A DNA stretch of 64,000 bases from Danxiaibacter flavus (GTDB taxonomy: Bacteria; Bacteroidota; Bacteroidia; Chitinophagales; Chitinophagaceae): positions 310,001 through 374,000 of the forward strand of contig NZ_JAULBC010000004.1 of assembly GCF_041060425.1 (NCBI RefSeq). Direction: 5' to 3'. Shown one piece after another: positions 1 through 9,659 of the stretch. The position numbers and the translations under genes are program-made. Each line of letters begins with the position of its first letter. Within the stretch, counting starts at the first letter, position 1. A model generated the notes under the pieces. The model saw only the letters and a list, made by a program, of their open reading frames with translations. It was not told the origin of the DNA and ran no database searches.

Positions 1-1180
1 TGTTTGCCCAGGAATTGTAAGTACTTCTTGATCTTGTATCCATTGGCGCCTGAAAGTTGGAATAGCCAGTTGATTGATACCCTGAAAGCGGGTCATCAAT
101 ACTTCTTCCATTCGCAGTAAAGAACGCATCAACCATATTCTGTGTAGCATCTATTGCAGTACCTCCTTTTGAATCGCGGTCACCGGGTGCTCCGGAATGA
201 AATGGTGTTAAGGCATATTGCCACGGCGCAATAGAGCAGTCTACACGAATGAATATTGCTTCCTTATTCCAGTCTTTAATAATCGCGTTCTTGCAAGACA
301 TGTATGGATCAATAACTCCATTCCTGAGCTCAACATTTAAATCATAAACAGAAGGAACAAACTGGTTGATAAATGCCAGGTAAGCATCAGCAGCTATTTT
401 CCATTTGCTTCCATCATTAGTTTGGCTGATCAACTGCTTACCATCTTTATTTTGCAAAGCGGCATAATCCGCATTGCCGTTAAATAAAGGACTTGCTGCA
501 TACATCAGCGCCTGTGCACGTATGGCATAGCAGACTCCTTTTGTAATACGGCCGCCATCCTGTTCGGTACTTGCATAAGTAATGGGAAGATCCTGGGCGG
601 CCTTTTCCAACTCTTCAACCACATAGGCTGTGCATTCATCATACGTGTTGCGGGGGATCTGCAAATTGGCATCCACGGGAACCGGCTTTTCGCCCAACAA
701 AATAACCGGACCATAAATACGCATCAGGTAAAAATAGAAGATTGCCCTTAGCGCTCTGGCCTCCGCTTTATGCATTGAAATCTGTTCAGGTGAAATGCCA
801 TTAATCTTGTCTGCGTTCTCCAGAAAGATTCCGGCTGCCCTGATGGCCTGGTAATAGTTTGTCCAATAGTCAGATACCAGTCCGGTTGAAGCATCCCAAC
901 TTCCGTTGTTTAGATTATTAGCAACACGGTCTGCCCAGCTAAGCTCTGCTTCATCAGATGCACATGTCCATACGCCGGCATTCTGATTGCCGCCAGCATC
1001 CCTTTGACCATATTCGTCCGGCACCCGGCTATAGATATTTGAAAGAAACTTGTTGGCAGTCTCCCAGGATTGAAAAGTACTTTCAAGAGAGATCTTTTCT
1101 TCGGGAACCTGGCTGAGGTATTTTTTACATGAAATACAAGCAAGGGAAACTACCAATACTGTATATATTATTCTTTTCAT
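1..1180 (-). CDS. SusD/RagB-family outer-membrane lipoprotein (3' end cut off by the window)
   Basis: This is the surface lipoprotein that caps a SusC transporter and binds its glycan or peptide ligand. I translated it directly because it lacks a stop in the window: the ATG is at 1178-1180 and the frame stays open to base 1, about 393 residues. The N-terminus MKRIIYTVLVVSLACISC is a lipoprotein signal with the lipid Cys at residue 18. The early Lys-Tyr-Leu after the Cys, the AEARALRAIFYFYLMRIYG helix (TPR-like region near residues 145-165) and YAIRAQALMYAASPLFNG are typical of SusD. It starts 16 bp after the SusC stop, so the two are co-transcribed. The substrate cannot be read from the sequence because no carbohydrate-active enzyme lies in view. 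Identification as SusD is firm; the C-terminal part is missing only because the window ends. Confidence 0.93.
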   Translation of the reverse strand, partial: MKRIIYTVLVVSLACISCKKYLSQVPEEKISLESTFQSWETANKFLSNIYSRVPDEYGQRDAGGNQNAGVWTCASDEAELSWADRVANNLNNGSWDASTGLVSDYWTNYYQAIRAAGIFLENADKINGISPEQISMHKAEARALRAIFYFYLMRIYGPVILLGEKPVPVDANLQIPRNTYDECTAYVVEELEKAAQDLPITYASTEQDGGRITKGVCYAIRAQALMYAASPLFNGNADYAALQNKDGKQLISQTNDGSKWKIAADAYLAFINQFVPSVYDLNVELRNGVIDPYMSCKNAIIKDWNKEAIFIRVDCSIAPWQYALTPFHSGAPGDRDSKGGTAIDATQNMVDAFFTANGRSIDDPLSGYQSTGYSNFQAPMDTRSRSTYNSWAN

Positions 1181-1196
1181 TTGTTGCATTTTGGAT

Positions 1197-4100
1197 TTAA
1201 AATTTCAGGTTCACGCCAAGAGATATTACCCGCACATTCGGATAGTGCGTACCATTGTCCGAATTAAGTTCCGGATCCCACAGCTTAAACTTGCTAAAGG
1301 TGAGCAGGTTAATGCCCTGTAAGTATATCGCCGAATTTTTTACACCAACTCTTTTCAGCAAGGCTGCAGGGAGGTTATACGATATCATGGCTGATTTAAG
1401 ACGCATAAAACTTACGTCCTTCACCCACCATGAGCTCGTTTGATAATTGTTGGTGTTGTCTGAACCACCATATGCCAGCCGTGGATAAAAAGGATGAGGG
1501 TTTGGATTATCAGGCGTCCATCTGTCTTTGGCGATTTCAAAAACGTTACACAGCTCATCCTTAAACGGTGAAATAGCAGAACCTCCTATATGCCTGTCTG
1601 CATTGGCGATTCCCTGAAATAAAACTGCTACATTGAAAGCCTTATAGCCCACATTGAATCCGAAGCCATAAATAGTTGTTGGCACATCTCCCCTGCCGAT
1701 GTACGCCACATCCTGATAGTCAATTTTGCCATCGCTGTTAAGGTCCTTATACCTGATGTCACCAGGCAGAATTTTAGATTTATCGCCGCCAGGCACAGGA
1801 TTGTTATCTATGTCTTTCTGGTCCTTAAACAGGCCATCGGCGATGTATCCGAAACGTGCGAGGATATTGTGCCCACGTTTTTCCATCCAAGGATAATCCT
1901 GCGGCGGCATATCATTTTCTATCAACTTGTCTTTGTTATAGGTAAAGTTGCCACGCAAACCCAGGTTCACCTTGCCAATAGTTGTATTGTATTCGAGTGT
2001 AGCGTCAATCCCCTTATTGTCAACAACACCCAGGTTGCCATACTGCTGCTCTTTTAAGCCCATAAAAGCAACATTTGATTGTCGTTGAAGGAATATGCCT
2101 TTGCGATGCTCTTTGAATACATCTACAATAAGTGAAAGCTGATTATTTAGCGTGCGGAACTCGAAGCCAAGATCCTGCTTATTTGATATGGCCCACTGAA
2201 CATTGGTACCATAACGGGTAATGCTGATGCCGCTTACATTGTTAAACGCACCGTATTTGTAGCCCGCATCATTATCGTTCAGTTTGTCAAGATAAAGGAA
2301 GCGAAGATTGGCATCACTTACCGTACCAAGTCCTGAGTTACCATTTGAATAGCGAAGCTTTAAAAAATTCACTACGTTCTTTACAGGATCAAAAAAACTT
2401 TCGTTGGATATTACCCAGCCTACACCTACTGCGGGGAAAATACCATAGCGATTATTGGGACTAAATAATTCGGAGCCATTGTAACCGATATTGAATTCTG
2501 CGAAGTATCTGTCGTCGAACGAATAGGTCGCCCTTCCTGCCAGCCCTACATACTTTTCGGGAATAGATGTCATATAATCGCCAAAGGCATTTGTTTTGTC
2601 ACTTGCGTAGAACAAAGCAAGTCCGCTAACCCTATGCCTGTTAAAACTTCTGTCATAGTTAACGGCAGCTTCGCTATAGAGCAGTCGTTCCCCGCTATTA
2701 CCCCTGTCGTATCCTAAATACGTCTGTTTAGGCGTATAAACGCTTAACAGTTTTAGTGTTCCGCCCGGATTGTATGGATCGCTTTTGCTGACAGTATATG
2801 TTTTATTCTCCTTACTTCTTGTTACCGTTTGATTGTTCTTACTATCAAAAGCCATCATCGCGGTTATGTTGAGTCCCTTCGTAATGAAGCCAAGATCCTG
2901 TGTGAGTCTTACGTTTGAGTAGATCTTGTTTTCATACTCATTTCGATAGCCTCTTTTTGCCAGATCTGCATAGGGATTTCGTGATCCGCCATTAGGAGAA
3001 ATACCGGGTACAAAACCGCCGGGATACATTATTGGATAAATAACCGGCGTGGTTGTCATGGCTCCCTGGAAAATATCATGCGTTGCAATAGCCGGATAAT
3101 TTCCGTTTGAAAAATATCCCTGCACTCCCACATCCAGCTTTGTGGTTCTTGTAATCTTGACATTAAGATTGGAGGTGAAATTGTACCTGTTGTATTTTAA
3201 TGAAGAGTTGTATTTCTCCAGTTCATCGGTTTTTAAAAAGCTCCCTTCATTGTAATAGGAAAGCGAAACATAAAATTGTGTGTTTTCTACACCACCACTC
3301 ACATTTATATTGGCCTTTCTAACATGCCCGGTTTTATTGAGTATAGCATCCATCCAGTCAACATTGGGATACACTAAGGGATCGAGCGCCGACACTGTTT
3401 TGTCAATGTATTCCTGCGAGTACAGGGGATTTTGGTTACGGGTTGTCAACGCCTCATTAGCCAGATGCATATAAGAAACACCATCCATCATAGCCGGCTT
3501 TTTAGTAAACGTGTTAACACCTTCATTGTAATCAAAGTACACCTGCGGCTTTCCCACTTTGCCGCTTTTTGTTTTGATAACTACCACACCGTTGGCCCCG
3601 CGTACGCCATATACCGCCGTACCCGATGCATCTTTTAGTATGGTGAACGATTCAATATCTTCAGGATCTACATTGTTTAAATCGCGCTCAACACCGTCAA
3701 TTAAAATAAGCGGACTTGCACTGTTTCCCTGGCCAAAAGTGGAAATTCCTCTTATCCAAATATCTGCTGCGCTTTTTCCCGGCTCACCGCTTCGTTGTAC
3801 ACCTACAATACCTGCTATTCTTCCCGCCAGCATGGTGGAAATATTGGCCGCCGGCTGGTTAAGCTCTGCCGGCTTTAATGTAGACTGTGCACCTACCAGG
3901 CTTATTTTTCTTTGTTTACCAAACGCAACTACGGCTACATCTTCCAACTCCTTATCTATTCCCGGACGCATTTTAATATTGAGCATTGTTTGATTGCCCA
4001 CGCGAACTTTTTCGGTAGCGTAACCTATAAGGCTAAAAACAATTACTGTTTCCTGTGAAGGCACTATAATTTTAAATTTGCCACTTGTATCTGTTGCGGT

Positions 4101-4586
4101 TATGGCAAGTTTGCCTTCAGCCTCTACGGTCACACCTTCTATAGGTTTGTTGTTCTCATCAACAACGATACCGGACACTATAATGTCGGCTTTTCGTGCT
4201 GCGTTGAACGTGGATGCGGTCTTTAATTCGTCTTTCCTGCTTATGACAATAATTCCGTTCACTTCTTCGAATGTGAGCGGGGTATGCTCCAATAGCTGAT
4301 TCAGCACTTTATCAAGCCGCTCGTTTACAAAGCGTTGATCAGAAACAGAAAAATTGCTTAAGAGCGGGCTGTCATATGCAAAAACAATTTTGGTATTTTG
4401 TTGAAGATGTTTGATGGCGGCGTTAAGTGATCCGCTTTTGATAGCAATGGTTACATTGGTTTTGCTTAGTATTTGGTTTTCTCCAGCTTTTGCGGCAAAG
4501 AACAGCAACATACCCGTTAATAAGCAAGCGAGTTTGAGCATAGTCAATCGCGTTGCGCAAACCTTTACTGCCAAGGTTCTTTTCAT
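1197..4586 (-). CDS. SusC/RagA-family TonB-dependent outer-membrane transporter with N-terminal STN signalling domain
   Basis: 1129 residues. After a signal peptide (about 1-34) come an STN (secretin/TonB short N-terminal) domain at about 48-117, a carboxypeptidase-regulatory-like beta-sandwich at 136-207 (GIVVDENNKPIEGVTVEAEG), the TonB plug at about 222-345 (LILIDGVERD, then YGVRGANGVVVIKTKSG) and a C-terminal beta-barrel. It imports a ligand captured by the downstream SusD. In the family, the STN domain contacts the periplasmic part of a FecR anti-sigma factor, and exactly such a gene lies 97 bp upstream, preceded by its ECF sigma factor. Uptake and induction are therefore likely coupled: ligand in the barrel, STN to FecR, release of sigma, more SusCD. 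Length and domain order are normal for STN-bearing SusC proteins. The substrate is unknown. Confidence 0.96.
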   Translation of the reverse strand: MKRTLAVKVCATRLTMLKLACLLTGMLLFFAAKAGENQILSKTNVTIAIKSGSLNAAIKHLQQNTKIVFAYDSPLLSNFSVSDQRFVNERLDKVLNQLLEHTPLTFEEVNGIIVISRKDELKTASTFNAARKADIIVSGIVVDENNKPIEGVTVEAEGKLAITATDTSGKFKIIVPSQETVIVFSLIGYATEKVRVGNQTMLNIKMRPGIDKELEDVAVVAFGKQRKISLVGAQSTLKPAELNQPAANISTMLAGRIAGIVGVQRSGEPGKSAADIWIRGISTFGQGNSASPLILIDGVERDLNNVDPEDIESFTILKDASGTAVYGVRGANGVVVIKTKSGKVGKPQVYFDYNEGVNTFTKKPAMMDGVSYMHLANEALTTRNQNPLYSQEYIDKTVSALDPLVYPNVDWMDAILNKTGHVRKANINVSGGVENTQFYVSLSYYNEGSFLKTDELEKYNSSLKYNRYNFTSNLNVKITRTTKLDVGVQGYFSNGNYPAIATHDIFQGAMTTTPVIYPIMYPGGFVPGISPNGGSRNPYADLAKRGYRNEYENKIYSNVRLTQDLGFITKGLNITAMMAFDSKNNQTVTRSKENKTYTVSKSDPYNPGGTLKLLSVYTPKQTYLGYDRGNSGERLLYSEAAVNYDRSFNRHRVSGLALFYASDKTNAFGDYMTSIPEKYVGLAGRATYSFDDRYFAEFNIGYNGSELFSPNNRYGIFPAVGVGWVISNESFFDPVKNVVNFLKLRYSNGNSGLGTVSDANLRFLYLDKLNDNDAGYKYGAFNNVSGISITRYGTNVQWAISNKQDLGFEFRTLNNQLSLIVDVFKEHRKGIFLQRQSNVAFMGLKEQQYGNLGVVDNKGIDATLEYNTTIGKVNLGLRGNFTYNKDKLIENDMPPQDYPWMEKRGHNILARFGYIADGLFKDQKDIDNNPVPGGDKSKILPGDIRYKDLNSDGKIDYQDVAYIGRGDVPTTIYGFGFNVGYKAFNVAVLFQGIANADRHIGGSAISPFKDELCNVFEIAKDRWTPDNPNPHPFYPRLAYGGSDNTNNYQTSSWWVKDVSFMRLKSAMISYNLPAALLKRVGVKNSAIYLQGINLLTFSKFKLWDPELNSDNGTHYPNVRVISLGVNLKF

Positions 4587-4683
4587 TCTTTATAGCTTTA
4601 GTTTATGGAATAAAAAAAATGTTTGGCGTTATTCAAAAGGCAGCGATCGATTGGTTCTCTTTCAAAGAGTTTATTATAGTTAT

Positions 4684-5628
4684 TTACTCATAAAATAAAA
4701 TGTGGTTGCTCCCTCCACTTATTTTAAAATGATGAATTGCGGCGAGTACCTCTGCGGCTTCCATGGGTTTCATCTCCGTAGAAAGTTGCGTGGTATATCT
4801 GCTTTTTTTTATCTTGTCATGGTTGGTAGTAATAATTACGCCGAAGTTTTTTTCCACAAGAATTGCCATCTCATCAAAAGGAACATCATTGAGAACGAGG
4901 TAACCTTTTTGCCAGTCGAGTACACGGTCCTCTGTAGGCTTTACAATGAACGATCTGCTGTTCCTGTTGAAAACAAGTTCTTCATTTTTTTGCAGTTGTT
5001 TTAAACAGTGGCCATCATCTGCAACCTGCACGCTGCCACGTACAACTGCAATTGAAAAAGTTTGAATGTTCCTGTAGGCTGAGATATTAAAAGCTGTTCC
5101 CAGAACCGTTGTGGTTATCGCCTGATTTTTAATGACAAAAGGAGTTCCCTTCTGTTTGTGCACATCAAAAAATACTTCGCCATCAATTAAATCAACAATT
5201 CGTTCTTTTGAAAGATCGTCAGCAATACGGATTGTTGAGCCGGCATTAAGATTCAGCACAGTGCCATCTTTCATCCTTAACATTTTCCGTTCGCCTGTGC
5301 CTGTAGTATACGTGGTAAAAGTTTGGACAGCGCTATTCCTATAATATGCTAAATAATAAAGGATGCCCGCACCTAACAGCAGGGGCAGGAGAACCGCAGC
5401 AGCCCTCAACCACCAGTTTCGTTTTTGCCTGTAACTTTTATTAAAACTGATGCGTTGCTGAATGTCTCCCCATATTTCTGCTTTTATTTGTTTTTTTTCG
5501 GCATCGTTTATATCGAGTACTTCATCATCAAATGACCTGTACCAATAGTTCACCAGGTTCTGTTCCGGGCCATTCGCTCTTCCGTTAATGTACCGTTTAA
5601 ATAAATGCCTGATCTGTGTTTTATCCAA
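4684..5628 (-). CDS. FecR-family anti-sigma factor
   Basis: 314 residues. A cytoplasmic N-terminal helix region (1-70, would hold the sigma factor) is followed by one membrane span at about 74-95 (WLRAAAVLLPLLLGAGILYY). The periplasmic FecR domain lies at about 105-201 (TGERKMLRMKDGTVLNLNAG, GEVFFDV, VLGTAFNISAY), and a C-terminal domain at about 245-310 (DVPFDEMAILVEKNFGV) is common to Bacteroidota FecR proteins and thought to meet the STN domain of the transporter. It lies between the sigma gene (153 bp upstream) and susC (97 bp downstream), all on the minus strand. Role, inferred from family and order: it keeps the ECF sigma inactive until the SusC STN domain signals. Confidence 0.94.
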   Translation of the reverse strand: MDKTQIRHLFKRYINGRANGPEQNLVNYWYRSFDDEVLDINDAEKKQIKAEIWGDIQQRISFNKSYRQKRNWWLRAAAVLLPLLLGAGILYYLAYYRNSAVQTFTTYTTGTGERKMLRMKDGTVLNLNAGSTIRIADDLSKERIVDLIDGEVFFDVHKQKGTPFVIKNQAITTTVLGTAFNISAYRNIQTFSIAVVRGSVQVADDGHCLKQLQKNEELVFNRNSRSFIVKPTEDRVLDWQKGYLVLNDVPFDEMAILVEKNFGVIITTNHDKIKKSRYTTQLSTEMKPMEAAEVLAAIHHFKISGGSNHILFYE

Positions 5629-5781
5629 GATGATAGTTCATTTGCTTAATATACTTATCTCATAAAATGCCGTTTGGTACTATTGCCGGAATAACTTTTT
5701 TTAAAAAATAATTTCGTGTGGGATAGCTCAATACAGATTCGCGTAATTGGACAGGAGCAAATAGTTAGGGCATGGCAGTGT

Positions 5782-6390
5782 TTAGCTGCAAAAATAATAG
5801 CAGGAAAGTATAGTAAGGATGAGTAGTTCATTGTCAGTTGCCCCTTTTGAACGGATGGCGCGTCTCAACCTCTTTAGAGCTTCTGTCAATTGGTTCTTCA
5901 CTGTTTGTTCCGAAATGTGCAATATTTGCGCAATTTGTTTGACCGATAGATCATTCTCCCTGCTAAGCCGAAATACCTGCTGTATACGATCAGGCAACAG
6001 ATTTATTTCATATTCAATGAATTCTTCCAGCTGTTTTGTTTCCAGTAATTTTTCCTCCACAACATCCGGCATCGCATCAAAGAGTTCAGCTTTTTCTATA
6101 TGGGCAAATCTGTCTGTGTAGTAACTAATGATCCTGTATTTCAGTGCGGTAAATAAATACCTGCTTAACTCTCCGTTCTCATCGGTAACAATAAACATTC
6201 TCCGGAGCCATAATGTTGTCATAACTTCCTGCACCAGGTCCTTTGCATCGTTCACCCCTACGCGTTTAGCAGCACGCATGTATAACGGCTCCCAATATTT
6301 ATCGTACAAAGCTTTAAAGGCGCCAATATTTTCTTCCCGAAGGGATTGTAGCAGGTTTGCATCACTTTCGTATGACTTTTCGACATGCAT
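5782..6390 (-). CDS. ECF-type RNA polymerase sigma factor (partner of FecR/SusC)
   Basis: 202 residues with sigma-70 region 2 at about 23-90 (AFKALYDKYWEPLYMRAAKR, DLVQEVM) and region 4 at about 130-178 (LLPDRIQQVFRLSRENDLS, helix-turn-helix QIAQILHISEQTVKNQLTEA). There is no region 3, as expected for an ECF factor. It is the first gene of the sigma-FecR-SusC-SusD series and probably directs transcription of that series. The tail after region 4 is short and hydrophobic (LLILTILSCYYFCS), a feature often seen in Bacteroidota ECF factors of this group. I did not find a convincing -33/-7 pair in front of it. Sigma-family assignment is firm; the partner relation rests on gene order. Confidence 0.94.
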   Translation of the reverse strand: MHVEKSYESDANLLQSLREENIGAFKALYDKYWEPLYMRAAKRVGVNDAKDLVQEVMTTLWLRRMFIVTDENGELSRYLFTALKYRIISYYTDRFAHIEKAELFDAMPDVVEEKLLETKQLEEFIEYEINLLPDRIQQVFRLSRENDLSVKQIAQILHISEQTVKNQLTEALKRLRRAIRSKGATDNELLILTILSCYYFCS

Positions 6391-6593
6391 GCTAACGTTG
6401 GTAGGGTTGAATCTTAAAGGTAAAGTTGATTACGAGGTAAAATTCCTTTTTTTTCTCCTAAAACAAAAAAAGACTATCCGTACTCTATGGCCGGACTTAT
6501 AAATAAATGCCACTTCCCCTTTAAAACATCCCCGTTCTAAACCAACTGCCCCGGCCAACGTTTTATTTATAACGCTCACTAAAAACCGGTATT

Positions 6594-8231
6594 ATGAAAA
6601 ATATGTTTTTACTGCTGGCCGCACTGTGTATGTACACTACGGCTCTTACTCAAGTGGCTGATTCACTGCACCTGGATACGACCATAAATAAAGGCAAGGC
6701 CATTGTATTCAAAAACGATACGTTGTTTAAAGTATACACGTCCCTGGCCAATATAACTCCGGAAGAAAGGGCTACATTAATACAATACCGTCTCAACCGC
6801 ATTGCGGCACTTGATCACTTCGACCAGGACAAACTGACCATTGTAAAAGACTCTGCGGGCATGTACAACCTGGCATATGACGGCGCTATTATTATTTATG
6901 TGAGTGATAAAGATGCAGCCGCAAACAATATTTCCGCAGAGCGTCTTGCCAAAAACTACCAGGTGATCATCAGGGACAAAATGTTAGCCTATTTTGCCTT
7001 TAAGGAACCCGGGAGCATTGCTATATCAGCCGCCGAAGCGATTGGGATAATTGTTGCGCTTATTCTTGTAATATATATTGTTAACAAGCTGGTTAAAGTG
7101 CTTACAAGAAAATACATTCTGCAGAAACCACTGCCACCAGTTCAGCTTAATAAATACCAGCTTATTTCGCCTCAAAGATACCGGGCGATTCTTTTACGGC
7201 TCATAGGCTTGTTGAGATGGTTATTTATCATATTTGTCGTCTATATTTCCCTGCCGCTAATATTTAGCCTGTTTCCCTGGACGAGAAGTTTTGCGGACAG
7301 CCTGCTGGACTTTGTTATTAACCCTATGATCTCGATTGTAAAAAGCTTCGTCAGCTATTTTCCCAACATGATCACTATACTGGTGATTTTTCTTGTAACC
7401 CGTTATGCGGTGAAACTCGTCAGGTTTTTCGCGGAAGAAATAACAAAAGGAAGGCTCACTATAGCAGGCTTTTACGCTGATTGGGCCATGCCAACTTTCA
7501 ATATTATCAAAGCACTGATGTACATCTTTATGTTTGTCGCCATATTTCCTTATCTGCCAGGCGCAAACTCAAAAATATTTCAAGGTGTGTCTGTTTTCCT
7601 GGGCATACTTTTCTCTATCGGATCTTCATCAGCAATAGCAAATGTTGTTGCAGGTATAGTGATCACCTACATGCGTCCTTTTAAAATAGGAGACAGAGTT
7701 AAAATAGGCGATGTAACTGGAGATGTGCTGGAAAAAAACCTGTTGGTCACCAGGATAATAACGATCAAGAACGAAGAGATAACCATGCCTAATGCCAACA
7801 TTCTTACAGGAGGAACTACCAATTATTCTTCGCTTGCAAAACAACAAGGGCTCATACTGCATACAACGATAACCATTGGTTATGATGCACCCTGGCAACA
7901 AGTGCAGGCATTGCTGATAAAGGCTGCAAAAGCAACCGTTGGTGTTAAGGAAGATCCTTCTCCTTTTGTGCTGCAAACAAGCCTGGATGACTATTATGTT
8001 TCTTATCAGCTAAATGCATATACAGAGCAGCCACAAATTATGCAGGATTTATATTCTTTACTGCACCAGAACATCCAGGATTGTTTTAACGAAGCAGGCG
8101 TAGAAATTATGTCACCCGCCTATCATTCATTGAGAGATGGTAACACCATTGCAATTCCTCCGGATTATCGTCCCGAAGGTTATGAGCCGGATCATTTCAC
8201 CATTTCATCTATCAATAATGCTAAAAAGTAA
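6594..8231 (+). CDS. MscS-family mechanosensitive ion channel, large form
   Basis: 545 residues. A signal peptide (1-20) precedes a soluble periplasmic domain of about 120 residues. Then come membrane spans near 145-165, 203-225, 255-275, 300-322 and the pore helix 330-360 (LGILFSIGSSSAIANVVAGI), running into the MscS beta-domain signature MRPFKIGDRVKIGDVTGDVLE at 360-380. The C-terminal cytoplasmic vestibule follows. It would open under membrane tension to release solutes on osmotic downshock. It is divergent from the ECF sigma gene (203 bp between) and its last 11 bp overlap the end of the convergent tolC-like gene, so the two messages are antisense at their 3' ends. A second, shorter MscS gene lies at 36373-37482. 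The periplasmic domain is not one I recognise. Confidence 0.93.
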   Translation: MKNMFLLLAALCMYTTALTQVADSLHLDTTINKGKAIVFKNDTLFKVYTSLANITPEERATLIQYRLNRIAALDHFDQDKLTIVKDSAGMYNLAYDGAIIIYVSDKDAAANNISAERLAKNYQVIIRDKMLAYFAFKEPGSIAISAAEAIGIIVALILVIYIVNKLVKVLTRKYILQKPLPPVQLNKYQLISPQRYRAILLRLIGLLRWLFIIFVVYISLPLIFSLFPWTRSFADSLLDFVINPMISIVKSFVSYFPNMITILVIFLVTRYAVKLVRFFAEEITKGRLTIAGFYADWAMPTFNIIKALMYIFMFVAIFPYLPGANSKIFQGVSVFLGILFSIGSSSAIANVVAGIVITYMRPFKIGDRVKIGDVTGDVLEKNLLVTRIITIKNEEITMPNANILTGGTTNYSSLAKQQGLILHTTITIGYDAPWQQVQALLIKAAKATVGVKEDPSPFVLQTSLDDYYVSYQLNAYTEQPQIMQDLYSLLHQNIQDCFNEAGVEIMSPAYHSLRDGNTIAIPPDYRPEGYEPDHFTISSINNAKK

Positions 8232-9513
8232 GCGTATAAGTAATTCTCTTCAGCTCAATCTCTGCAGCTTTTGCGGCATAAGCAAGATTGACTAACAAAT
8301 AACCGGCATTTTCAAAGCTTTTCTGCGCCTCTCTTACTTCGAGTATTGTAGCCTGTCTTAGCTCAAAACGAAGCATGGTGAGATCAAGCAGTTTTTGTGC
8401 GAGTTTGTAATTGTCTGTCTGTGATATGTATTGCTGTAATGTATTGATGTAAGCCTGGTACGTTTTAACCGCATTAGCCGAATAATCACGGATTAGGGTC
8501 TGCTTTTGCAATGTTGCATTCTTAACATCTATCTCAGCTACTTTTTGCTGACGCTTATAAGCCGATCCGTTATAGATGGGAACCGCCAGCGTAAGGCCTA
8601 ATGTGGGGCCATAAGTCTGGTTGAGCAAGGTAAAACCCGCACCGCTCTGGCTGCGACTATAACTTAAACCTGTGTTGAAGCGAAGGGCAGGATAGCGCTG
8701 CGCGGCAACTTCTTTTACTATATACTGGTTGATCTTGATCTGCTGGTCAGCAGCAATAATGTCTGGATTGGTAGTAAGTTTTGTTAGAACTGAGTCCAGC
8801 TGAAGACTGTTATCTACCAATATTGTATCACTGACTGTAATTACAGAATCCGCATTCAATGTAAGCAGGGTAAGCAGATCAGCCTTGGCATTTTCTATCA
8901 CCAGCTCCTGGGATTGTTTTGCCTGTAATAAAGTATTGAGGTCGATCTGCGCGAGGTAAATATCCGCATTGTTTGCCAACCCCGCAGATTTCCTTACCTG
9001 CAATATTTTGAGTTGTTCCTGCGATGCTTCGATGGATTGCTGAATAGTTTTGGTGTAACTCTGTTGCCGTACAATATCAAAATACTTGGTCATTACACCG
9101 GCAATGGTGTTCATCACCTGGGAATTAAGTACCTGCTCACTCTGATTTTGCAACTCCTGTAAACGCTTTTTTGTTGAAACTACATGCATGCCGTTGTACA
9201 AAAGCATGGTTGCTGTAACGGCTGCGTTGGTGCTATTGGCAGCGACTCCCGTTCGGTCTGTGGTGGTGCCGTTGGATAGCTTCTGGTTTAATGTTGTAAT
9301 CTGTTCAAGATTTGACGCAGAGCCTGTAACAACAGGCAATCCACCAGCCACACCGTAATTGTTTAATATAGTATTTTGTTCAACCGAATTTTTTGCCAGT
9401 TGTATATCAAGACTGTTCTTCAACGCAATGCTGATCGCATCCTGCAGATTCAACTGCTGCTGGGCGCCTGCATGTAAACTGAACAGTAATAGTATACAAA
9501 GAATTTTTTTCAT
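8221..9513 (-). CDS. TolC/OprM-family outer-membrane efflux channel
   Basis: 430 residues with signal peptide MKKILCILLLFSLHAGAQQ. The two TolC repeats begin LNLQDAISIALKNSLDIQLAKNS and, in the second half, ADQQIKINQYIVKEVAAQRYPALRF-type helices with long alpha-helical coiled coils. It forms the outer-membrane duct of the tripartite pump whose other parts lie directly upstream (RND pump 9660-12725, adaptor 12775-13848), giving the order MFP-RND-TolC on the minus strand. The 146-bp gap to the RND gene contains an inverted pair of 7-bp arrays. Its stop codon region overlaps the convergent mscS gene by 11 bp. Family call is firm; substrates are unknown. Confidence 0.93.
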   Translation of the reverse strand: MKKILCILLLFSLHAGAQQQLNLQDAISIALKNSLDIQLAKNSVEQNTILNNYGVAGGLPVVTGSASNLEQITTLNQKLSNGTTTDRTGVAANSTNAAVTATMLLYNGMHVVSTKKRLQELQNQSEQVLNSQVMNTIAGVMTKYFDIVRQQSYTKTIQQSIEASQEQLKILQVRKSAGLANNADIYLAQIDLNTLLQAKQSQELVIENAKADLLTLLTLNADSVITVSDTILVDNSLQLDSVLTKLTTNPDIIAADQQIKINQYIVKEVAAQRYPALRFNTGLSYSRSQSGAGFTLLNQTYGPTLGLTLAVPIYNGSAYKRQQKVAEIDVKNATLQKQTLIRDYSANAVKTYQAYINTLQQYISQTDNYKLAQKLLDLTMLRFELRQATILEVREAQKSFENAGYLLVNLAYAAKAAEIELKRITYTLTF

Positions 9514-9531
9514 GTTTGTGTTTATAAAAGA

Positions 9532-9648
9532 AAGTTATGCGTTTTACGTTTTACGTTTTTTAGAGCGAAGACTAAATCGGGTAAAGCCTTCTGTTTTTAA
9601 CTTCATAATTACTTGCTTCGCTGATATCAACGTATAACGTAAAACTTA
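9532..9648. repeat. Inverted 7-bp arrays ACGTTTT/AACGTAA in the RND-tolC gap
   Basis: Left arm AAGTTAT, GCGTTTT, ACGTTTT, ACGTTTT (9532-9559); right arm AACGTAT, AACGTAA, AACTTA (9629-9648), 11 bp from the RND stop. On the minus strand the right arm reads TAAGTTTTACG, the same direction as the array after the LUD gene. Confidence 0.8.
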
Positions 9649-9659
9649 TTACTTAAAAG

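Noticed and set aside
505..1143. Two short minus-strand frames (505-714 and 910-1143)
   Set aside because: They are out-of-frame shadows inside the SusD gene, which reads open from 1180 to base 1 with clear SusD motifs.
3559..3993. 144-codon plus-strand frame inside susC
   Set aside because: Antisense to the conserved TonB plug region; no independent features.
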